NCBI GenBank assembly: GCA_022565015.1
Contig: JADFKI010000054.1
Coordinates: forward strand, 1-15,390
Length of the DNA stretch: 15,390 nucleotides
Direction: 5' to 3'
Source: Chloroflexota bacterium
GTDB taxonomy: Bacteria > Chloroflexota > Dehalococcoidia > Lucifugimonadales > JADFKI01
Position numbers and translations under genes: made by a program. The first letter of the stretch is position 1. Every line of letters begins with the position of its first letter. The notes beneath the pieces were generated by a model. The model was not told where the DNA came from. It did not search any database and saw nothing but the letters and a program-made list of their open reading frames with translations. Shown in pieces: positions 1 through 6,868 of the stretch.

Positions 1-1
1 G

Positions 2-559
2 AAAGCCTTGAACAAGGGCAACACGGTGGTGTCCATAATCGCCGGCGCGACGATCAAGACGCTTGTCGGTGGGCTCGGCCACTCCTCGGTCATCAGGGTC
101 ATGCCCAATACCCCGGCGCAGATCGGCCAGGGCATGAGTGTGTGGACGGCGACGGACAGCGTCTCGGAAGAAAACAGGGCGGGCACCGGAGCACTGCTGC
201 GCACGCTGGGCAAAGAGGTTTACGTTCCCGACGAAAAGTTGATTGATATGGCGACGGCGGTCAGTGCCAGCGGCCCGGCGTATGTGTTCCTGTTCATCGA
301 GGCCATGATCGACGCGGCGGTCTACCTCGGTATGGCGCGAGACATGGCCCGCACGCTCGTGCTTCAGACGGTATCGGGCAGCACCAGGCTGGTGGAGGAA
401 ACGGGCCGCCATCCCGCCGATCTTAAGGACATGGTCACGTCCCCGGGCGGGACTACCATAGAGGCCCTGAAAGCCTTTGAAGACGGCGGCTTCAGGGCTA
501 CGATATTCAATGCGGTGAACGCCGCATACGAAAAATCCAAGGCGTTGGGTGAGCAGTAG
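2..559 (+). CDS. proC: Pyrroline-5-carboxylate reductase, C-terminal part (5' end outside window)
   Basis: ProC reduces 1-pyrroline-5-carboxylate to proline with NAD(P)H, the last step of proline synthesis, in the cytosol. The reading frame is open from base 2, so the gene starts before the window; about 185 of the usual 265-275 residues are present. The visible part starts late in the Rossmann domain (RVMPNTPA motif) and runs into the helical dimerisation domain with the family hallmarks SASGPAYVFLFIEAMIDAA, a hydrophobic QTVSGSTRL helix, HPADLKDMVTSPGGTTIEAL and the final GGFRATIFNAVNAAYEKS. The SPGGTT signature is intact, so the enzyme should be functional. It overlaps yggT by one base (TAG/GTG), so the two are translationally coupled. 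Identification is firm; only the N-terminal dinucleotide-binding motif cannot be checked. Confidence 0.96.
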   Translation, partial: KALNKGNTVVSIIAGATIKTLVGGLGHSSVIRVMPNTPAQIGQGMSVWTATDSVSEENRAGTGALLRTLGKEVYVPDEKLIDMATAVSASGPAYVFLFIEAMIDAAVYLGMARDMARTLVLQTVSGSTRLVEETGRHPADLKDMVTSPGGTTIEALKAFEDGGFRATIFNAVNAAYEKSKALGEQ

Positions 560-816
560 TGGACGGCAATATCATAGTGACTTTTATACGAATTCTTGTC
601 AATGTACTTTGGTTTGCGCTTCTGGCGCGAGTGGTGCTGTCTTGGATTAAGCTTTCGCCAACCAATCCCCTGGTCGTGATCGTTTTCCAGATTACAGAGC
701 CGATGCTGGCCCCTATCAGACGGGTCCTCCCACGCATGGCAATGATAGACTTGTCTCCAATGGTTGCGCTGATAATCATTATCGTGATTCAGAGGCTTCT
801 TCTTAGGATTTTGTGA
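559..816 (+). CDS. yggT: YggT family integral membrane protein
   Basis: This is a small membrane protein of 85 residues. The family is implicated in envelope, osmotic or cell-division functions, with no defined reaction. The sequence shows an N-terminal hydrophobic segment (about residues 5-27), then the family core ARVVLSWI, a NPLVVIVFQITEPMLAP stretch and IRRVLP, and a second hydrophobic segment (about 65-84) ending in an RLLLRIL tail. Many YggT proteins have two such units; this is the one-unit form common in Gram-positives, cyanobacteria and Chloroflexota. The GTG start overlaps the proC stop by one base and no strong separate SD is visible, which fits coupling. proC-yggT adjacency is common. 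The transcript probably ends in the palindromic repeat just downstream. Confidence 0.9.
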   Translation: MDGNIIVTFIRILVNVLWFALLARVVLSWIKLSPTNPLVVIVFQITEPMLAPIRRVLPRMAMIDLSPMVALIIIIVIQRLLLRIL

Positions 817-827
817 GCGGTCGCTTT

Positions 828-1005
828 GTAACTATCTCTAGTAACTATCTCAAAAGATGGTTCGACAAGCTCACCACGAACGGAGTGCGTTCCTTCTGCC
901 CGTTCGTCCTGTCCGACTCCCTAAATCGATTATCGGCGGACTCCGCCGCTGCGGAGAGCCTGTCGAAGGATGGTCCGTTCTGGATAGATGTTTTGAGATA
1001 GTTAC
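828..1005. repeat. Palindromic MITE/REP-like repeat in a convergent intergenic region
   Basis: A nested inverted repeat fills most of the gap between yggT and DUF167. The outer arms are a perfect 15-bp pair, GTAACTATCTCAAAA at 841-855 and its complement at 991-1005. The first 11 bases also occur as a direct copy at 828-838. A second arm pair is TTCGACAAGCTC (861-872) against GAGCCTGTCGAA (956-967), 11 of 12 paired. Inside lie two local hairpins: ACGAACGG at 876-883 with CCGTTCGT at 900-907, and CTCCGC at 941-946 with GCGGAG at 951-956 around a four-base loop. A GTG-started frame (813-1001) crosses it, but it reads through the palindrome and matches nothing recognisable. The architecture is that of a non-autonomous mobile or extragenic palindromic element. 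It may also act as a terminator for both flanking genes. I see no transposase. Confidence 0.75.
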
Positions 1006-1028
1006 TTAGTCGCCCCCATCCAACGACT

Positions 1029-1289
1029 TCAAGTTTCCGCGAGACGCTCCATGAGCTGTGACCTTGTCAGGTCCGGCATGCGTACCAGCTTCTTGCGAGA
1101 CCTGTGGCCTCGGACGATCTCCACGCCGCCTTTTGGAAGACGCAGCCTCTTCGCCAGCAGAGATATCACCGCGTCGTTGGCCTTGCCGTTGTCGGGCGCG
1201 GCGGTGACTCGCACCGTCACGTCGCCGGCACCCGAGACCTCGATGGCGTTGCGTTTCGCCTTCGGCTGGACCTTGATTTCCAGTTCCAT
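1029..1289 (-). CDS. DUF167 (YggU-like) small protein
   Basis: An 86-residue protein of the DUF167/YggU family, which has no established biochemical role. Recognisable features are the N-terminal strand ELEIKVQPKAKRNAI, the VRVTAAPDNGKANDAVISLLAKRL core with the conserved PDNGKAN motif, and the GHRSRKKLVR segment near the C terminus. I chose ATG 1289 because it starts exactly at the family's first strand. A TTG at 1358 would add 23 residues unlike the family. It follows the TPP-enzyme gene on the same strand after 90 bp. yggT and yggU homologues are usually co-directional neighbours; here they face each other across the palindromic repeat. Confidence 0.87.
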   Translation of the reverse strand: MELEIKVQPKAKRNAIEVSGAGDVTVRVTAAPDNGKANDAVISLLAKRLRLPKGGVEIVRGHRSRKKLVRMPDLTRSQLMERLAET

Positions 1290-1379
1290 ATTCGTCGACT
1301 CACGTAGCCCCATCTGGGCGAGGCATTTGCCTAGGTCGACCGGGCGGCGCTGCGACAATATGAAGCAAACTTCCCGCAG

Positions 1380-3074
1380 CTAGAGGGGCTGAGGCGTGTG
1401 GGCGTTCCAGCGGTTGATCGCGGCCTGGGCGCGCGGGCTTATGGCGTTTTGGACCGTAACGTTGAGAAGGGCGGGCCTGTCGAGCTTCAACGCCCTCTCG
1501 ATGGCCGACGGAAGCTCCTCGGGGTTTTCGACCAGCTCGCCGTAGCCGCCAAGTCCCCGGACCACCTGATCGTAGCGGCTCGGTAGCAGGTCGGTGGCGA
1601 CGGGCTTGCCGAAGACGCCGACCTGGATCTGCCGGTCGATTCCCCATGCCGAGTCGTTGCCCATGACGCCGACGACCGCCAGGTGATGTCTCACCGCCGT
1701 ATCCCACTCCATGCCGTTGAAGCCGAACGCGCCGTCGCCGGTAAACATTAGGACTCGGCGGTCTGGATATGCCAGCTTGGCCGCCATGGCCGTGGGCAGG
1801 GACGAGCCCAGCATTCCCAGGGGAGGCAGGTACCACCAACTCTTGGGGGACCGGGCCGGCAGGTAGGCGCGTCCCCAGTGGCAGAAGTCGCCGCCGTCGA
1901 AGGTCAGAATGTCTTCGGGGCCAAGGTTCTGGGAGATCGCCTTGTGGACATACATGGCGTGCATGGGCGATTCCGTCACCGCCAACGCCTCGAGCTCCAC
2001 GATCTGCGCATCGCGTTCCGCTACGAGCTCCTTGAGCCAGGGAAGGTCGGACCAGGAGTGCTTTGCCGCCTCCTCCGTAAGCTGATTCACGACGGCGTCG
2101 ACGTCGCCCGCGATGCCAACGGCGACTCCGCGGTTGCGCCCGATCTCCGCCGCAGACGGGTCGATCTGAATGACCTTGGCGTCGGCCGCGATCGTTGGCG
2201 GCATTGCATAGCCGATAATCAGGTCCTGCTTTCGGCCCAGGAGGACTACGACGTCCGCCTTGCGAATGAGACGGGCCGAGTTATTGAGTCCGCTGTCGAA
2301 GAAGCCCATGCAGTAGGGATGCTCGTCCGAGACCAGTCCTCGAGCGTCGCCCTCGGTCAAAAGCGGCAGCTTCGTAGCCTCTATGAGGCCCTGCAACGCC
2401 TCGCCCGTACTTGAATACGCCGCCGCGCTCCCCGCGATCAGCAGCGGGCGCTCGGCGCCTCTGAGGATTTCGATGATCTGGCGAATCTTTTCGGGCGAGG
2501 CCTGGGGTGCACCGACGTCTCGATACTCCGTCGGCTCGTAGTAGACGACCTCGTCTTCGGATACCTCTTGCTGCTGTATGTCCACCGGGATGGTGATGTG
2601 AACGGGACCTCGTCTGCCGCTGTAGGCAACCCGTAGGGCGTGTGCAATGGTGTCCGGTATGCGTCTCACGTCGGTGACCATCCATGCACCCTTGGTCGTT
2701 GGCCTGGCCATCCCGACCTGGTCTATCTCCTGCATCGCCCCGCGGCCTAGCTCGCTCAGCTCCGCGGAGCCGCTAATGGAAAGGAGCGGACTCTCGGAGT
2801 GCAGCGCGCTTGCGAGCCCGGGAATCGCATTGGCGAATCCGGGGGTAGTGTACATCGCGACGCCGGGCTGACCCGTGAGCCGGCCCCATGCGTCGGCCAT
2901 GTGTACGGCCGCCTGCTCGTGGCGCGTGTCGTTGAACCTGAAGCCGGCGTCTGCCATAACGTCCAGGACGGGCAGGATGTGGTCGCCGGCGAGGGTGAAT
3001 ACGTTATGCACGCCCTCAAGCTGGAGTGCCTTGGAGATAAGGTGGCTTCCCGTCACCTTCCCGGACGTCGTCAT
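1380..3074 (-). CDS. Thiamine-diphosphate-dependent enzyme, acetolactate synthase / 2-hydroxyacyl-CoA lyase-like
   Basis: A 564-residue protein with the three-domain layout of the acetolactate synthase, oxalyl-CoA decarboxylase and 2-hydroxyacyl-CoA lyase family. The N-terminal pyrimidine-binding domain carries the activating glutamate in RHEQAAVHMADAWGR (Glu53). The segment GAMQEIDQVGMARPTTK (113-128) resembles the lyase/decarboxylase branch. The middle domain spans about 195-330. The C-terminal pyrophosphate-binding domain has GDGAFGFNGMEWD (446-458) and ends the Mg/TPP motif with Asn473-Asp474 instead of the common Asn-Asn. No acetolactate synthase regulatory subunit is nearby, which argues against branched-chain biosynthesis. 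ATG 3074 has AGGAGG five bases upstream and its own promoter further up. The substrate is unknown; C-C cleavage or ligation of a 2-hydroxy- or 2-oxoacid derivative is likely. Confidence 0.88.
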   Translation of the reverse strand: MTTSGKVTGSHLISKALQLEGVHNVFTLAGDHILPVLDVMADAGFRFNDTRHEQAAVHMADAWGRLTGQPGVAMYTTPGFANAIPGLASALHSESPLLSISGSAELSELGRGAMQEIDQVGMARPTTKGAWMVTDVRRIPDTIAHALRVAYSGRRGPVHITIPVDIQQQEVSEDEVVYYEPTEYRDVGAPQASPEKIRQIIEILRGAERPLLIAGSAAAYSSTGEALQGLIEATKLPLLTEGDARGLVSDEHPYCMGFFDSGLNNSARLIRKADVVVLLGRKQDLIIGYAMPPTIAADAKVIQIDPSAAEIGRNRGVAVGIAGDVDAVVNQLTEEAAKHSWSDLPWLKELVAERDAQIVELEALAVTESPMHAMYVHKAISQNLGPEDILTFDGGDFCHWGRAYLPARSPKSWWYLPPLGMLGSSLPTAMAAKLAYPDRRVLMFTGDGAFGFNGMEWDTAVRHHLAVVGVMGNDSAWGIDRQIQVGVFGKPVATDLLPSRYDQVVRGLGGYGELVENPEELPSAIERALKLDRPALLNVTVQNAISPRAQAAINRWNAHTPQPL

Positions 3075-3079
3075 TCGTG

Positions 3080-3085
3080 CCTCCT
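3080..3085 (-). promoter_or_regulatory. Strong Shine-Dalgarno of the TPP enzyme
   Basis: On the minus strand AGGAGG lies five bases before ATG 3074, a consensus ribosome binding site that fixes this start codon. Confidence 0.8.
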
Positions 3086-3114
3086 GGTGTCTTTCGAATC
3101 GTGCGGGCTATGCA

Positions 3115-3143
3115 ATTGTTTAGGTCTGTGGCGCGGCTGTCAA
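3115..3143 (-). promoter_or_regulatory. Candidate sigma70 promoter of the TPP-enzyme gene
   Basis: Reading the minus strand, a perfect -35 box TTGACA (3143-3138) is followed after exactly 17 bases by AACAAT (3120-3115), which matches TATAAT at four of six positions. Transcription would start near 3108, giving a leader of about 33 bases. This implies that the TPP enzyme and DUF167 can be expressed independently of the SDR genes upstream. The rest of the 194-bp gap shows no other recognisable element. Confidence 0.55.
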
Positions 3144-3268
3144 GTTGGTGACGCAGGACGGCGGTGAGTTTTTGGGCGGGCCATTGGCGTGGTTTCTCCC
3201 AGTTTGCCCGCCGTGCCCTACCGTGGATATTGGATGCAGGGGGCGAGATGCGTCTCCGGCTAAGAGCG

Positions 3269-4027
3269 CTATGCGTGGGCCAGCGCGCCGCCGTCGATGA
3301 ATATGGTCTGGCCGGTGACGAAGTCGCAGGCGTCCGAGGCGAGGTACACCAGCAGCCCGCAGAGGTCGGTCGGGTGGCCCTTGCGTCGCGACGGCAGATA
3401 GCGCACCAGCAGCTCCCTCTGGCTCTCCTCGGTCTGGGGCTCAAGCGTGACCCAGCCTGCGCCTATGCCGTTCACCCGGATGTTCCGCCTCGACCATTCC
3501 AGCGCGAGGGCCGACGTTAGCTGGTGCACGGCGCCCTGTGCGGCGCACGCGGCCACCGAGTTCCAGAGGCCCCGGGCGGCAAGGCCGGAACCAATGTTGA
3601 CGATTCGGCCCCCGCCTCGCTCGAGCATGTGCTTTCCGGCCGCGCGGCAGAACAGGAACATCGACCTGACGTTGTAGTCCATTACGGCCTGCCACTCGGA
3701 GTCGGTGACCTCTTCAAAGGGCTTGCCGAACTCCACGCGTGTGTTGTTCACCAGTATGTCCAGGCGGCCGAACTCGCTGACGGCGCTGGAAACGGCGGCC
3801 TCTACGTCGGAGGTACTGGTGACGTCTGTCGGCAGTGCGACTGCCTTTCGTCCTTGCGACTGCACGGCCTTAACGGCATCAGCCATGTCGGAGCGGGCCG
3901 AGCCGGCGACCGCCACGTTCGCGCCGGCCTCTGCCAACGCCGACGCCAAGACAGGCGTCCAGCCTCTCAGGTCGGCGGTTATCAGAGCGGTCTTTCCGGT
4001 CAGGTTCCACTCCACGGGGATGGGCAT
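3269..4027 (-). CDS. Short-chain dehydrogenase/reductase homologue lacking catalytic Tyr and Lys (probable pseudoenzyme)
   Basis: A 252-residue protein with a complete classical SDR fold. ATG 4027 was chosen over TTG 4051 because GGAGG lies eight bases before it. Active-site features are degraded in an otherwise intact frame. The cofactor motif TGxxxGxG reads TADLRGWT, NNAG reads NNTR, and the YxxxK pair reads ACAAQ (Ala160 and Gln164). The active-site Ser147 remains exactly 13 residues before the Tyr position, and the central Asn (DYNV) is kept. The usual PG after the last Rossmann strand is AG. The C-terminal TGQTIFIDGG oligomerisation strand is well preserved. It follows an intact SDR by 68 bp on the same strand. 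It probably has a structural or regulatory role, perhaps as the inactive subunit of a heteromeric SDR. Dehydrogenase activity of its own is unlikely. Confidence 0.85.
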   Translation of the reverse strand: MPIPVEWNLTGKTALITADLRGWTPVLASALAEAGANVAVAGSARSDMADAVKAVQSQGRKAVALPTDVTSTSDVEAAVSSAVSEFGRLDILVNNTRVEFGKPFEEVTDSEWQAVMDYNVRSMFLFCRAAGKHMLERGGGRIVNIGSGLAARGLWNSVAACAAQGAVHQLTSALALEWSRRNIRVNGIGAGWVTLEPQTEESQRELLVRYLPSRRKGHPTDLCGLLVYLASDACDFVTGQTIFIDGGALAHA

Positions 4028-4095
4028 TTTTCTAGCCTCCAATTGACGCAAAGGTTTATCACAACTAAAAGGCGTGCGCCGTAGGCACGTTGGCC

Positions 4096-4902
4096 TTAGG
4101 GCACTTCCAGGGGAATCTCAGGCGCGTACCCGGTCGGGGCGAACCCACCCGCGAGGCCGCCTCCATCTATTACCAGGGTCTCTCCGTTCATATAGTCGGA
4201 TGCCGAGGACGCGAGAAACACCGCTATCGGGCCCATCTCATGGGGATATCCGACGCGGCCTATGGGGATGAACTCGCCGCGAGGCAGGGTCTCGTTGGAC
4301 TCCCCGGTCCCCTCCGTCGGTATGTAGCCCGGCGCGATTCCGGTCGCCGTAATTCCGTATCGACCAAGGCTCGTCGCCAGGGTGCGGGTCAGCTGTATGA
4401 CGCCGCCCTTGCCGCAAGCGTACATGTAGTTGTCGCGTCCGCCGCGAAAGCCGAACCCTGAGGCCACGCTCACGATCTTTCCCCGGCCCCTATCCGCCAT
4501 GTGCTTGGCTATGGCCCGCGAACAGTAGAAGGCGCCCGAGAGGTTTGTATCGATGCCAATGCGCCACTGCTCGTCGGTAATCTCCCATATCGGAATCGAC
4601 CCCTGCCCTCGTACGATGCCCGCGTTGTTGAACAGGACGTCGACCTTTCCGAACTCGTCCAAGGTCTTCTCGAAGAGGGAGCTCACGCTGGACGTATCCG
4701 TGACGTCCGTTGAGACGGCCAGCGCACGCGGGCCGATCTCTCGGACCATGTCAGCGGCCTCTTCGATAGGACCGGGTCTGCGTGAGGCGATTACGATGTC
4801 GGCGCCGGCCCTGGCCATCGCCAGCACCATCTCTCTGCCGAGTCCGGTACCGCCGCCGGTTATGACCACGGTCTTGCCGTCAAGGCTAAGGTTTTCAAGC
4901 AT
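4096..4902 (-). CDS. Short-chain dehydrogenase/reductase (classical SDR), catalytically intact
   Basis: A 268-residue NAD(P)-dependent oxidoreductase, somewhat longer than the usual 250 because of a C-terminal extension rich in Gly, Pro and Ala (about 250-268). The motifs are complete: TGGGTGLG (15-22), NNAG (92-95), Asn120, Ser148, Tyr161 and Lys165, with the canonical spacing. SRR at 40-42, after the second strand, hints at NADP preference, which is a weak inference. ATG 4902 is preceded by AAGGGGGAG a few bases upstream. It lies 27 bp after birA and 68 bp before the degenerate SDR, so all three are likely on one transcript. FabG-type, 3-oxoacyl or sugar-alcohol labels cannot be separated by eye; the substrate is unknown. 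Confidence 0.92.
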   Translation of the reverse strand: MLENLSLDGKTVVITGGGTGLGREMVLAMARAGADIVIASRRPGPIEEAADMVREIGPRALAVSTDVTDTSSVSSLFEKTLDEFGKVDVLFNNAGIVRGQGSIPIWEITDEQWRIGIDTNLSGAFYCSRAIAKHMADRGRGKIVSVASGFGFRGGRDNYMYACGKGGVIQLTRTLATSLGRYGITATGIAPGYIPTEGTGESNETLPRGEFIPIGRVGYPHEMGPIAVFLASSASDYMNGETLVIDGGGLAGGFAPTGYAPEIPLEVP

Positions 4903-4929
4903 TGCTCCCCCTTCGTGAATTGCCTTGTA

Positions 4930-5715
4930 CTACACCTGAAGCGTTACTTCGCCTGCAATCGCCGTGAATAGCGACCCACCGGCCATCCTGATGAGAAGAT
5001 TACCCTGCTCATCGACCGCCTCCGCCACACCCTCCACTACCTCTTCCCGCCACTTGAGCTGCACGGTCTTACCCAGCGTGTCCAGGTAATCCGACCATCG
5101 AGATGTAAGCGAGACACCTCGCCTCAGCTCCGCGTAGAGGCCGTCCAATGAGATCAGCAGGTGCGTGAGCACGTCCGTCCGGTTGAAGGCCTTTCCGGTC
5201 TCCCTGAACAGGCTGGTGGATATCTGCGCGATCTCTTCATGCTTCGAAGGGTCGAAGTTCACGTTGAGGCCAATGCCGAGAATACAATGGCTGACCCCCT
5301 CGCCTACGATGTCGTTTTCGATGAGAATGCCTGAGGTCTTCAGGCCGCCGATGCGGACATCGTTTGGCCACTTGATTGTCGGAACCAGTCCAACCCCTTC
5401 GATCGTGTCCGCGACGGCCAGTGTGGCCGCCATGTTGACCTGAGGTAGCATGTCGATATGCGGCTTCAACAGCAGGGAAAACGAGAGGTTCTGTCCCCTG
5501 GGCGATATCCACACCCGGTTGAAGCGTCCCCGACCCGCGGTCTGCTCCTCGGCGATGACAACGGTCCCCTCAGGCGCGCCCCGGGCTGCCAGCTTCTTCG
5601 TCTCGTCCATGGTGGAGCCCAACAGCTCGTGGTGATGAATTTTGGCGCCGATTACGCGGCCGGCAAGGGCACGCCGAAGCGATTCTATGTTCAGGTCGGA
5701 CATTTGAGTCGTCAA
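4930..5715 (-). CDS. birA: Biotin-[acetyl-CoA-carboxylase] ligase, no HTH domain
   Basis: A 261-residue biotin protein ligase that activates biotin with ATP and attaches it to the lysine of biotin carboxyl carrier domains. It shows GSTMDETKKLA (33-43), the biotinyl-AMP loop GRGR (61-64), KWPND (115-119) and GLKTSGILIE with the conserved lysine (126). A C-terminal SH3-like domain runs from about 214 to 261. There is no N-terminal winged helix, so it cannot be a biotin-operon repressor like E. coli BirA. TTG 5715 is preferred because AGGA lies seven bases upstream; ATG 5703 would put that site 19 bases away. It lies between the LLM oxidoreductase (47 bp) and the intact SDR (27 bp). Confidence 0.95.
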   Translation of the reverse strand: MTTQMSDLNIESLRRALAGRVIGAKIHHHELLGSTMDETKKLAARGAPEGTVVIAEEQTAGRGRFNRVWISPRGQNLSFSLLLKPHIDMLPQVNMAATLAVADTIEGVGLVPTIKWPNDVRIGGLKTSGILIENDIVGEGVSHCILGIGLNVNFDPSKHEEIAQISTSLFRETGKAFNRTDVLTHLLISLDGLYAELRRGVSLTSRWSDYLDTLGKTVQLKWREEVVEGVAEAVDEQGNLLIRMAGGSLFTAIAGEVTLQV

Positions 5716-5762
5716 AGATTGTTCCTGGACAGCAGCTATGTAAGACCGTCCCCTTTATTATC

Positions 5763-6626
5763 TCAGGACACCAGGTCGGCAAGACGGCTCACCTGATCGA
5801 TCTCAGGTATGCAGGGCCATAATACGAGCTCATCGACGCCTACGCTCTCGAACCCTCCAATAGTGCCCTTGACCGTGTCTTCTGAAGACGGCACTCCCTG
5901 CGCTATCTGATCGGCCACAGGCCCGAGGAACGAATAGTAGTCTCTGATGTAATTGGCGGCTTTATCTGCCGCGCCGGTCCCCAGCGCATAGTAGGCGCCT
6001 ACGACGAACCTTGGGCGTCCCTTCCTGCCATGTTTTTCCCACGACTGCTCGGCCTTCTCGTACGATGCTTTGGCCATATCTGGGCCACCGCCACCTGCTA
6101 TGAAGCCGTCGCCATATCTTCCGACCCGGTCCAGCGCCCGAGGACTCGAACCACCGATCAGCAACTCAGGCCCCCCTGAGGAAACGGGTGGAGGGCCGAT
6201 CGACCCGAGATCGTCGCCCACGGGGTCGCCCACCCAAACGCGCTTCATCAACGCGAGCTGCTCGTCGAACCTTTTTCCTCTGTCGTTGAACGATGTGGCA
6301 GCGGCGAGAAAGTCGTCCTCTCTGCCGCCGACGCCAAGCCCGAGCGTAAGGCGTCCGCCCGAAATCGCGTCGAGGCTTGCCGCCTGCTTCGCGAAGATCC
6401 CTGGGTTGCGAAGGGGGGCAATCAGTATCGTCGTGATCAGCTGTACTCGGCTGGTCGCCCCTGCGGCCGCCGCCAGAGATATCATCGACTCGAAATTTGG
6501 ATAGACCAACCTGTCCAGGGCGCCAAGGCTGGAGAACGGGCCGTCATCGACCTTGCGTGCCCACTCGACGATCAAGCTCGGCCGCACCCCGGGTATGGTC
6601 GCCGGCAAGCCTATTCCGATATCCAT
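5763..6626 (-). CDS. LLM-class flavin/F420-dependent oxidoreductase
   Basis: A 287-residue TIM-barrel protein of the luciferase-like monooxygenase superfamily. Members transfer hydride or oxygen using FMN or coenzyme F420. Visible features are the first strand IGIGLP, the RVQLITTILIAPLRNPGIFAKQ region (about 60-81), the family signature DAISGGRLTLGLGVGGRE (86-103) and LLIGGSSPRALDRVGRYGDGF in the second half. The length and lack of long insertions fit the F420-dependent TIGR03619/TIGR03621-like subgroups better than FMNH2-dependent luciferases, but the cofactor is an inference. ATG 6626 has GGGAGG seven bases upstream. It is the first gene of the minus-strand group running down to DUF167. Confidence 0.9.
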   Translation of the reverse strand: MDIGIGLPATIPGVRPSLIVEWARKVDDGPFSSLGALDRLVYPNFESMISLAAAAGATSRVQLITTILIAPLRNPGIFAKQAASLDAISGGRLTLGLGVGGREDDFLAAATSFNDRGKRFDEQLALMKRVWVGDPVGDDLGSIGPPPVSSGGPELLIGGSSPRALDRVGRYGDGFIAGGGGPDMAKASYEKAEQSWEKHGRKGRPRFVVGAYYALGTGAADKAANYIRDYYSFLGPVADQIAQGVPSSEDTVKGTIGGFESVGVDELVLWPCIPEIDQVSRLADLVS

Positions 6627-6810
6627 AGTTCATCCTCCCGAGTACCCAGTTACTAAAATTGGCTAGACGATAACCGAAAAACCACCCTCTGCCGTCACAA
6701 GCGCCTTGGTTTTTCAGCTCGCACATTATTGTATAGGTTAGGTCTTGAAATCTCGATGATTTGGGTAGATGTTGTCCTAATGCCGACATTCGGACTCGAG
6801 CCTTTTTTCC

Positions 6811-6819
6811 TGCTACACT
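6811..6819 (+). promoter_or_regulatory. Candidate extended -10 promoter
   Basis: TGCTACACT reads as an extended -10 element (TGn plus TACACT, four of six to consensus). There is no convincing -35 box at 16-18 bases. Transcription would begin near 6826, about 43 bases before ATG 6869. The 242-bp divergent region 6627-6868 otherwise shows nothing I can name. Confidence 0.35.
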
Positions 6820-6868
6820 CGGCTCAACTCACACGCTAACGCTAAATGGAGCAGCGCACTTGCGAAGT

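Noticed and set aside
813..1001. A 62-codon GTG-started frame after yggT
   Set aside because: It runs straight through the nested palindromic repeat, has no SD and no protein-like pattern; its openness is a by-product of the repeat.
3269..4027. Degenerate SDR as a pseudogene
   Set aside because: The frame is full length, the SD is strong, and only active-site positions are altered while fold and oligomerisation motifs are kept, which argues for a maintained protein.
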